Assembly: GCF_000711965.1 (NCBI RefSeq)
Contig: NZ_JONS01000025.1
Location: forward strand, 1-57,700
Origin: Actinomyces israelii DSM 43320
GTDB taxonomy: Bacteria; Actinomycetota; Actinomycetes; Actinomycetales; Actinomycetaceae
Length of the DNA: 57,700 nucleotides
Direction of reading: 5' to 3'
Each line of letters starts with the position of its first letter. Positions within the stretch are counted from its first letter, which is position 1. The position numbers and the translations under genes are program-made. Of the stretch, positions 37,842-45,344 are shown piece by piece. The notes under the pieces were generated by a model that was not told the origin of the DNA, did no database searches, and was given only the letters and a program-made list of their open reading frames with translations.

Positions 37842-39337
37842 GCGGCCTGAACGACGTCGTGCGCTCCGCCGCCCTGGGCGCGCGCAACCACCCCCTGGCC
37901 CCGGCCGGCCTGCCGGAACCGGTGGCGGGGGCGCTGCACGCCGCCACCGGGCCCGAGCTCGTGCTGGAGGCGGCCGCGGCCTACGCCATCGCGCGACGCA
38001 GCACGATCCCCTCCGCGCCGGTGACCGCCCTGGACCTGCCCGCCGCCTCGTCGGCCCCGGTCATCCCCGACGACCTGTCCGACCTGCTGGAGCGCATGCT
38101 GGCGCTGAGCGGGCAGGACGAGCTCGTCACCCGCACCCTCCGCCTGGTCCGACGCCGGGGCCTGCGCCTGCCGCCGGTCATCCTGGAGCGGGTGGCGAGC
38201 AGGTTCTCGCACGGGGACCGGGCGCTGGTCGTGGACCTCATGGACGCGCGGGCGCGCGCCGTCTTCGCCATGGACGAGCGCTGGGCCGGCCTCATCGACG
38301 AGGTCGAGAGCGCGGCCGCGCCACCCGACCCCGCCCGCTGGGAGTCCGGCACCGGCCAGGAGCGGGCCGCCCACCTGGCCCGGGTGCGCACCCACGACCC
38401 CGCCGCGGGCCGCGCACTCCTGGCTGACGGCGCCTGGCTGGAGGCCAGGGCGGCCGAGCGTGCCCAGATCCTCGACGCCCTGGCCACGGGCCTGGGGCCG
38501 CAGGACGAGGAGCTCCTGGAGGCCCGCCTGGACGACCGCGCCGAGAGCGTGCGCCGCGCGGCTGCCAGCCTGCTGCGCCGCCTGCCGTCCTCCGCCTTCA
38601 TCGGACGCACCGAGACCCTCGCCAGGACGCACGTCGTCGTCACCAGGCGGTTCCTGCGTGCCCCGCGAATCGAGCTGGTCCCCGTGGAGCTGACCGACGA
38701 GCTCGCCCGCGACCAGTACCCCGCCAAGGCTCACCGCGCCTCCGCCGCGCTCACGCGGGCCCTGGAGATGGTCGCCCGGGTGCCCACCGGCCGGTGGCAC
38801 CACCTCGTGGGCCTGTCCGCAGTCGAGCTGCTGGAGGCGGAGGTACGCTGCGAGGGGCAGCGGACCGACCTGTCCGAGGCACTGACGCGCGCGGCCCTGC
38901 AGTGGCAGGACGGGCGGCTCGCGAACGCCCTGGTGGACCGAGTGCCGTCGGAGACCGCGACGCGGCTGGTCGCCCTGCTCGACACGCCGGACCGCGACGC
39001 GTTCATCGACCGCCTCGTGGCCGCAGGGCACTGTCTTCGGGCCGCCGCCACCTGCGAGGCGTGGCCGCTCACGCTCTCGCCGAGGCACTCCGGCCTCATC
39101 GCCCGCTGCATCGTCGAGGCGGCCGCCCCCTCGCACGGGGCGTCCGAGAGGTCCCTGCTGACCACGCTCGGCGGCCTGCTGCCGGGCCGGTGCGCGCCCG
39201 AGACGGTCCAGGACGCCCTGACGATCCTCGAGGCCGCGCCGGCGGAGGCGCTCCAGACCAGCGACATGCGCACCATCATGACCGCACTCGAGCTGCGCCG
39301 CGAGCTGCTCGGGATGACCAACCAGGAGACACCGTGA
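37838..39337 (+). CDS. DUF5691-family protein
   Basis: This 499-residue, mostly helical protein is Ala/Leu/Arg-rich. HEAT-like repeats such as ARLDDRAESVRRAAASLLRRLP occupy the middle, and WSWR-like motifs are lacking. It resembles the DUF5691 family, which commonly sits between SWIM and MoxR genes; I recognise it mainly by context and the HEAT-like pattern. It overlaps both neighbours by 4 bp, so its dosage is tied to theirs. The molecular function is unknown; a helical scaffold is likely. Confidence 0.7.
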   Translation: MSGLNDVVRSAALGARNHPLAPAGLPEPVAGALHAATGPELVLEAAAAYAIARRSTIPSAPVTALDLPAASSAPVIPDDLSDLLERMLALSGQDELVTRTLRLVRRRGLRLPPVILERVASRFSHGDRALVVDLMDARARAVFAMDERWAGLIDEVESAAAPPDPARWESGTGQERAAHLARVRTHDPAAGRALLADGAWLEARAAERAQILDALATGLGPQDEELLEARLDDRAESVRRAAASLLRRLPSSAFIGRTETLARTHVVVTRRFLRAPRIELVPVELTDELARDQYPAKAHRASAALTRALEMVARVPTGRWHHLVGLSAVELLEAEVRCEGQRTDLSEALTRAALQWQDGRLANALVDRVPSETATRLVALLDTPDRDAFIDRLVAAGHCLRAAATCEAWPLTLSPRHSGLIARCIVEAAAPSHGASERSLLTTLGGLLPGRCAPETVQDALTILEAAPAEALQTSDMRTIMTALELRRELLGMTNQETP

Positions 39338-40464
39338 CCACCACCAGCACCGTAACGGACGCAGACGGCTCCTCCGGAGAGTCCACCGAGCTCCTGCGCC
39401 CGCACGCCGAGCAGCGCTACGCCGCCGAGCTGGCCGCCCTGGCGGCGCTCGACGAGCGCCCCCGGCCCGCGGGTTGGCGGCTGTCCCCCTGGGCCGTGGT
39501 CACCTACCTCATGGGCGGCGCCCTGGACGACGGCACCGTCATCACCCCCAAGTACGTGGGCAGCCGCCGCCTCATGGAGATCGCCGTGGCCACCCTGGCC
39601 ACCGACCGCGCCCTGCTGCTCCTGGGCGTGCCCGGGACCGCCAAGTCCTGGGTGAGCGAGCACCTGGCGGCGGCCATCTGCGGCACCTCCACCCTCCTGG
39701 TGCAGGGCACCGCCGGCACCGCGGAGGAGGCCGTGCGCTACGGCTGGAACTACGCCCGGCTGCTGGCCGATGGGCCCTCCCCCGAGGCGCTCGTGGCCTC
39801 CCCGGTCATGGAGGCCATGCGCTCGGGGCGCATCGCCCGCGTCGAGGAGCTCACCCGCATGCCCTCCGACGTCCAGGACGCCCTCATCACCGTGCTCAGC
39901 GAGAAGACGCTGCCGGTCCCCGAGCTGGGCGCGGAGGTCCAGGCCCGCGGCGGCTTCAACCTCATCGCCACCGCCAACGACCGCGACCGCGGCGTCAACG
40001 ACCTGTCCTCCGCGCTGCGCCGCCGCTTCAACACCGTCGTGCTGCCCCTGCCCGACTCCGCCGAGGAGGAGGTCACCATCGTCTCGCGCCGGGTGGCCGA
40101 CCTGGGCTCCGCCCTCCGCCTGCCGCCGGCCGAGGGGGCCCTGGACGAGATCCGGCGCGTGGTCACCGTCTTCCGCGAGCTGCGCCGGGGCGTGACCGAG
40201 GACGGGCGCACCACCGTCAAGTCCCCCTCGGGCACGCTGTCCACCGCCGAGGCCATCTCGGTGGTCACCAACGGCCTGGCCATGAGCGCCCACTTCGGCG
40301 ACGGCGTCCTACGGCCCGGCGACGTCGCCTCCGGGATCCTGGGCGCGGTCGTCTCCGACCCGGTGGGCGACGCCGTCGTCTGGTCGGAGTACCTGGAGAC
40401 CGTCGTGCGCGACCGGGAGGGCTGGAAGGACTTCTACCGCGCCTGCCGCGAGGTGAGCCGGTGA
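39334..40464 (+). CDS. MoxR-type AAA+ ATPase
   Basis: The 376-residue protein starts at GTG 39334, overlapping the previous stop (GTGA). It has Walker A GVPGTAKS, a Walker B-like region (RIARVEELTRMPSDVQDALI), sensor-1 FNLIATANDRDRGVNDLS and the arginine-finger segment ALRRRF. MoxR AAA+ proteins act as chaperones with VWA proteins to insert metals or remodel partner complexes. Here the partner is presumably the VWA protein two genes on and the DUF5682 protein in between. All ATPase motifs look intact. Confidence 0.94.
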   Translation: MTTTSTVTDADGSSGESTELLRPHAEQRYAAELAALAALDERPRPAGWRLSPWAVVTYLMGGALDDGTVITPKYVGSRRLMEIAVATLATDRALLLLGVPGTAKSWVSEHLAAAICGTSTLLVQGTAGTAEEAVRYGWNYARLLADGPSPEALVASPVMEAMRSGRIARVEELTRMPSDVQDALITVLSEKTLPVPELGAEVQARGGFNLIATANDRDRGVNDLSSALRRRFNTVVLPLPDSAEEEVTIVSRRVADLGSALRLPPAEGALDEIRRVVTVFRELRRGVTEDGRTTVKSPSGTLSTAEAISVVTNGLAMSAHFGDGVLRPGDVASGILGAVVSDPVGDAVVWSEYLETVVRDREGWKDFYRACREVSR

Positions 40465-43022
40465 CCAAGGCGGGGGCGGTCGCCCAGGGGAAGACGACCG
40501 CGCAGAAGGCGGCGGCCCCCGCGGGGGCGGGGGCCGCCGCCCCGTCCTGCCCGGCCCAGGCGCCGCCGGTGCGGGTGCTCGGCGTGCGCCACCACGGCCC
40601 GGGATCGGCGCGCGCCCTGGTGGCCGCCCTGGAGGCCTACCGGCCGGACTGCGTGCTCGTCGAGGGTCCCGCCGACGCCGACGACCTGCTCGCCTGGGTC
40701 GGCGCCCGTGAGGCGGGCCCGGACGACGCCCGGAGCCGCCGGGACGACGAGGTCCCGGCCGGCGCCGAGGCCGTCATGGAGCCCCCGGTGGCGCTGCTCG
40801 CGTGGAAGACGGACGAGCCCTCCGTGGCCTCCTTCTGGCCGCTGGGCGTCTTCTCCCCGGAGTGGCAGGCGCTGCGCTGGGCCGCGGAGAACGACGTCGA
40901 GGCCCACTTCATGGACCTGCCGGCCCGCCACGTCCTGGCCCGGGAGGCCGAGGACCGCGACGAGTCCGGGCCCGGCGCCGGTGACGGCACGGGCCTCGGT
41001 AGCGGCGCAGCCCCCGGCAGCGGCGCAAGCCCCCGTGCGGGCGAGCCGGCCCCCGCGCCGGAGGACGCCGCACCCGACGAACCGGCCGAGCCCGCACCCG
41101 CCGAACCGGCCGAGCCCGCACCCGCCGACGCCGGGCCGGCCGAGGACCGCGACGAGGCGACGGCCGCGCCCCCGCGCGTGGACCCCGTTGCCGAGCTCGC
41201 CCGCCTGGCCGGCTACGAGGACCCCGAGGCCTGGTGGGAGGACGCCGTCGAGCTGCGGATGGACGCCGATCCCTTCGACCCGCTCGCCGACGCCATCGGC
41301 ATGCTGCGCGAGGCCGCCCCGGAGACCGACCCGTGGACCCTGCGCCGCGAGGCCCACATGCGCAGGGTCCTGCGCGCGGCGCGCAGGCGCGGGCACGAGC
41401 GCGTCGCCGTCGTCTGCGGGGCCTGGCACGCCCCGGCGCTGAAAGGCCGCCCGCCCACCGTCAAGTCCGACAACGCGCTGCTGTCCGGCCTGCCGAAGGT
41501 CAGGGCACGGCTGACCTGGGTGCCCTGGACGCACGAGCGCCTCGCCGCCGCCACCGGCTACCGCGCGGGCGTGGGCTCGCCGGGCTGGTACCACCACCTG
41601 TTCACGGCCCCCGACGAGCCGATCGTGCGCTGGCTGACCCTGGTGGCCCGCTCGCTGCGGGAGCACGACCTGCCCGCCTCCAGCGCCCACGTCATCGAGG
41701 CCGCCCGCCTGGCCGAGGCGCTCGCGGCTCTGCGGGGCCGCCCCATGCCGGGCCTGGACGAGGTCGGCGAGGCCACCTGGTCGGTCCTGTGCGAGGGCAG
41801 CGGGCTGCGCGCCGAGCTGGTCACCCGCGAGGTCGTCGTCGGCCAGGCGCTGGGGAGGGTGCCCGACGGCGTGCCCATGGTCCCCCTGGACGCCGACATG
41901 CGCGCCACGGCCCGCCGGCTGCGCCTGGCCTTCTCCGCCTCGGCGCGCTCCCTGGTGCTGGACCTGCGCAAGCCCAACGACCTGGCCCGCTCCCACCTGC
42001 TGCGGCGCCTGGCCGTCCTGGGCATCGGGTGGGGGTCGCCGCGGCGGGTGTCGGGCACCGGCACCTTCAAGGAGGCCTGGGACCTCCAGTGGCGCCCCGA
42101 GCTGGCGGTCGACGTCGTCGAGGCCGCCGCCTGGGGCACGACCGTGGCCTCCGCGGCGGGCAACGCCCTGCTGGCGCGCACCGCCACCCTGCCGGAGGTG
42201 ACCGGCGCGATCGAGGAGGCTCTGGCCGCCGACCTGGGCGAGGTGCTGCCCGAGCTGCTGCGCGCCCTGGACGAACGGGCGGCCGGGGACCCCGACGTCG
42301 TCCACCTGCTGGCCTCGATCCCCTCCCTGGCGCGCGCCCAGCGCTACGGTGACGTGCGCGCCACCGACACCCGGAGCCTGGCGCAGGTCACGCGAGCGGT
42401 CCTGGCGCGGGCCTGCGCGGGCCTGCCCGCCGCCGCGAGCGGAGTGGGACCGGAGCCGGCCGCCTCACTGCGCACCGCGGTGGACGGGGTGCAGGACGTC
42501 GTCGCCCTGCTCGGCGAGGAGGAGGCCCGACGGTGGCGCGAGTGCCTGCTGGCTACCCTGCGGGTCGTCGCCCTGCCCGGGCTGCTGGCCGGGCGGATCG
42601 TCCGCCTCCTGCTCGACTCCGCGGGGCTGACCGCCGCCGAGGCCGCCGAGCGCATGAGCCGCGCCCTGTCCCGGGGCGCCGACCCCGAGGAGCAGGCCGC
42701 CTGGATCGAGGGGTTCCTGTCCGGCAGCGCCCTGCTGGTCGTGGAGGACCGGCGCATCCTGGGCCTGCTGGACGAATGGGTCGGCGGCATCGACGACCGG
42801 GCCTTCATCGACGTACTGCCGGCGCTGCGGCGGGCCATGGGGTCCTGGTCGCGGGCCTCCAGGCGCGAGCTGGCGCGCCGGATCGCGTCTGGAGGCCCGC
42901 GGCGGGCCGGGGCCGGCAGCGGTGGCGGAGGCGAGGACGGCGAGAGCGGCGAGGACGAGCTGCTCGCCTTCGCCGCCCCCGTCCTGGCGACGGTGGGAAC
43001 GATCCTGGGAGGCGGGCGATGA
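40461..43022 (+). CDS. DUF5682-family protein with TraB/ChaN-like motifs
   Basis: This 853-residue protein starts at GTG 40461 (GTGA overlap). After a ~30-residue Ala/Gly-rich leader it reads VRVLGVRHHGPGSARALVAA and CVLVEGPADAD. That resembles the GxxH...S...E core of TraB/PrgY/ChaN-type proteins. A second His motif, VAVVCGAWHAPALKG, lies near residue 320, as in that superfamily. Between them is an Ala/Pro/Glu low-complexity insert (about 165-235). The C-terminal half is helical. The fold assignment is my inference; these families include putative metal-dependent hydrolases. It is coupled to the MoxR and VWA genes. Confidence 0.82.
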   Translation: MTKAGAVAQGKTTAQKAAAPAGAGAAAPSCPAQAPPVRVLGVRHHGPGSARALVAALEAYRPDCVLVEGPADADDLLAWVGAREAGPDDARSRRDDEVPAGAEAVMEPPVALLAWKTDEPSVASFWPLGVFSPEWQALRWAAENDVEAHFMDLPARHVLAREAEDRDESGPGAGDGTGLGSGAAPGSGASPRAGEPAPAPEDAAPDEPAEPAPAEPAEPAPADAGPAEDRDEATAAPPRVDPVAELARLAGYEDPEAWWEDAVELRMDADPFDPLADAIGMLREAAPETDPWTLRREAHMRRVLRAARRRGHERVAVVCGAWHAPALKGRPPTVKSDNALLSGLPKVRARLTWVPWTHERLAAATGYRAGVGSPGWYHHLFTAPDEPIVRWLTLVARSLREHDLPASSAHVIEAARLAEALAALRGRPMPGLDEVGEATWSVLCEGSGLRAELVTREVVVGQALGRVPDGVPMVPLDADMRATARRLRLAFSASARSLVLDLRKPNDLARSHLLRRLAVLGIGWGSPRRVSGTGTFKEAWDLQWRPELAVDVVEAAAWGTTVASAAGNALLARTATLPEVTGAIEEALAADLGEVLPELLRALDERAAGDPDVVHLLASIPSLARAQRYGDVRATDTRSLAQVTRAVLARACAGLPAAASGVGPEPAASLRTAVDGVQDVVALLGEEEARRWRECLLATLRVVALPGLLAGRIVRLLLDSAGLTAAEAAERMSRALSRGADPEEQAAWIEGFLSGSALLVVEDRRILGLLDEWVGGIDDRAFIDVLPALRRAMGSWSRASRRELARRIASGGPRRAGAGSGGGGEDGESGEDELLAFAAPVLATVGTILGGGR

Positions 43023-44224
43023 GCCGCAGGACGAGCGCTGCCGGGGCGTCCGGGCCGGCCGGCCCCGGGGGCTCGGCGCCGGCCGGCGGGCCGGTCGGCG
43101 CCGAGCAGCGCTGGCGGCTCATGCTCGGGGTGGACGAGGGGCTCGGCGAGCTGAGCGAGCCGCTGCGGGCGATGGACCGCGCGCTCGCCGCGGTCTACGA
43201 CGTCGGGGACGACGGCGCCGAGAAGGGCCGGGGCGGCCTGGGCGGCTCCGCGCCGTCGGTCACCCGCTGGCTCGGGGACATCCGCACCTACTTCCCCAGC
43301 CGGGTCGTGCGGGTGATGCAGACCGACGCGATCGAGCGCCTGGGCATCCGCTCCCTGCTGACCGAGCCGGAGGTGATGGAGACCCTGGAGCCGGACGTCC
43401 ACCTCGTGGCGACCCTGGCCTCGCTGTCCAAGATCATCCCGGAGAGGTCCCGGGCCACCGCGCGCGCCGTGGTGAGCCGGGTCGTCAAGGACGTGGAGAA
43501 GCGGATCGCCGACCGCCTGCGCCAGTCCGTGACCGGAGCCCTCAATCGGGCCGCGCGCACCTCCCGGCCCCGCCCGGGCGACATCGACTGGAACCGCACC
43601 ATCGCCGCGAACCTGAAGAACTACCTGCCCGAGCACCGCACGGTGGTGCCCGAGCGGCTCGTCGGCTACGGCCGCAGGCACCTGGGCGTCCAGCGGGAGT
43701 TCACCATCTGCCTGGACCAGTCCGGCTCCATGGCGACCTCCGTGGTCTACGCCTCGATCATGGCGGGGGTCATGGCCTCGCTGAGGTCGCTGCGCACCTC
43801 GCTGGTGGCCTACTCCACCGACGTCGTCGACCTGACAGCGGCGCTGGCGGACCCGGTCGACGTCATCTTCGGGACCCAGCTGGGCGGCGGCACGGACACC
43901 TCGCCCGCGCTGGAGTACTGCCGGCGGACCATCACCCGGCCGTCGGCGGCAGTCCTCATCCTCATCAGCGACCTCTACGACTACAGCCCCGAGCGCATGC
44001 TGGAGCACGTGGCCCGGATCCAGGGCGACGGCGTCCGGGTGATCGTGCTGCTCACGCTGTCCGACGACGGCCTTCCCTCCTACAACCACGGGGTCGCCGC
44101 CTCGCTGGGGGCCATGGGCGTGCCCGCCTTCGGCTGCACCCCGGACGCCTTCCCCGACCTGATCGCCGCCGCGATCCAGGGCGAGGGCCTCGGCCGCTGG
44201 GCCGAGCAGCAGGCGGCGCAGTGA
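43019..44224 (+). CDS. VWA (CoxE-like) protein
   Basis: The 401-residue protein starts at ATG 43019, overlapping the previous stop (ATGA). Residues ~230-400 form a von Willebrand A domain with a complete MIDAS site: DQSGSM, then GGGTDTS, then LISDLYD. The N-terminal half is helical with ALNRAARTSRPRPGDIDW before the VWA part, as in CoxE-like partners of MoxR. It probably binds metal and its targets together with the AAA+ ATPase. It closes the operon; an inverted repeat follows from 44252. Confidence 0.94.
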   Translation: MSRRTSAAGASGPAGPGGSAPAGGPVGAEQRWRLMLGVDEGLGELSEPLRAMDRALAAVYDVGDDGAEKGRGGLGGSAPSVTRWLGDIRTYFPSRVVRVMQTDAIERLGIRSLLTEPEVMETLEPDVHLVATLASLSKIIPERSRATARAVVSRVVKDVEKRIADRLRQSVTGALNRAARTSRPRPGDIDWNRTIAANLKNYLPEHRTVVPERLVGYGRRHLGVQREFTICLDQSGSMATSVVYASIMAGVMASLRSLRTSLVAYSTDVVDLTAALADPVDVIFGTQLGGGTDTSPALEYCRRTITRPSAAVLILISDLYDYSPERMLEHVARIQGDGVRVIVLLTLSDDGLPSYNHGVAASLGAMGVPAFGCTPDAFPDLIAAAIQGEGLGRWAEQQAAQ

Positions 44225-44251
44225 GCCCGGCGGCGTCAACGCGAGCGCGCC

Positions 44252-44330
44252 ATCGCTTGCTACGCTCCTTTGTTCCTTTCTGTACGGCTAAGAGGAGCGT
44301 AGTAAGGCACGAAGGAGCGTAGTAAGCGAT
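44252..44330 (+). repeat. 19-bp inverted repeat with internal direct repeat
   Basis: Arms 44252-44270 (ATCGCTTGCTACGCTCCTT) and 44312-44330 pair at 18 of 19 positions. A second copy of the right-arm core GGAGCGTAGTAAG lies at 44294-44306, 20 bp before the one at 44314-44326. The left arm could pair with either. The position, between convergent genes, suggests a bidirectional terminator. The rest of the 44225-44518 gap holds no supported gene. Confidence 0.7.
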
Positions 44331-44518
44331 ATCCCTGCGGCGGTCATGGATCAGCGGGAGGTGGTGGATGTGGTCAGCCCGGGGCGTCATGGAGGTCCTC
44401 CTCATCAGGTGCGGGGCCGGCCCCATGGCGGCCTGCGGTCCCGGCGGCCCTCGCGAAGGCCACCGGGACGACGGCGCCCCGGCGGGCTGCGGGGCGATGC
44501 TCCCGCGCAGGCGCCTGG

Positions 44519-45154
44519 CTACCGGACCAGGCCTGCCTTCACGAAGTGCCTCCTGATAATCCTGGCCGCCACCAGGGCCCCGGCGAGGCTGAGGACGGCC
44601 ACGAGTGCGGTGGCACCGGCGAACACGGGCCAGCTGACGTAGCCGAGGTACTCCTGAATGGCCTCGTCGCTGAGGTGGAACAGGTCCTTGCGCGCGGCCA
44701 GGTAGTCTCCGGCGGACAGGAAGATCGGCAGCATGAAGCCGACGAACTGAAGCGCGCTCCCGACGACATAGGCGGCGATAATCCGCCCCCGACTGGCGTA
44801 ACGACCGGCGATGGCATCCGCGACGAGCCATCCCGCGACGCAGCCGGCGACGCCGACAACATTGCCGCTCATCATCCCGAGCAGGCTCACGATCGTCCCC
44901 ATGAGGAAAATGGTGCCGGGCTTGCGGATGCGGACGGCGCCGAGCAGGAACACGATGGCCACGAAGAACGCGGCGACAGCGATGTAGAGGAATGCCCCGA
45001 TGATCGTCGTCGCGCAGATCATGCCGACGACGGTGCTGATGACGAGCGCGATGGCGGAGAGCATGCCAATGGTGACGAGGTCTCGGACGCCGAGCCGTTG
45101 ACGGGGCCGGGAGGCTGCGGGCGCGGAGGCCATGGGCTGGTCGGGGGAGGCCAT
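44519..45154 (-). CDS. ECF transporter S component, MptD family
   Basis: This 211-residue membrane protein has about six helices (LVTIGMLSAIALVIST, ICATTIIGAFLYIAVAAFFVAIVFLLG, and others). The pattern of a short basic N-terminus before RLGVRDLVTIGMLSA and a polar FLMGTIVSLLGMMSGN helix matches the MptD/Trep_Strep S-component family. S components capture a vitamin or metal-like substrate; which one is unknown. I chose ATG 45154, with AAGGA about 8 bases upstream. The ECF energising module is the next gene upstream on the same strand. Confidence 0.85.
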   Translation of the reverse strand: MASPDQPMASAPAASRPRQRLGVRDLVTIGMLSAIALVISTVVGMICATTIIGAFLYIAVAAFFVAIVFLLGAVRIRKPGTIFLMGTIVSLLGMMSGNVVGVAGCVAGWLVADAIAGRYASRGRIIAAYVVGSALQFVGFMLPIFLSAGDYLAARKDLFHLSDEAIQEYLGYVSWPVFAGATALVAVLSLAGALVAARIIRRHFVKAGLVR

Positions 45155-45344
45155 GCGGTGGTCCTTTCGAATGAGCGATCGGGGCGGGGTCGGGGGGTGC
45201 CGGGCGAGCCGGCGCGGCCGCCGGGCCCCGGCGCCGTCGGAAGGCGGCGGGCGGCCGCGCGAGAAGGCCGGCGGCCGCAGGGCCGGCCGATCGCATGGAC
45301 GGCGGCGGCCGCGGGGCGAGCCCGGCGCCGCGGGGCTCGGACGC

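Noticed and set aside
40980..41160. Repeated Glu-Pro-Ala codons in the DUF5682 gene as a possible tandem repeat element
   Set aside because: They are a low-complexity linker within a continuous coding frame, not a separate element.
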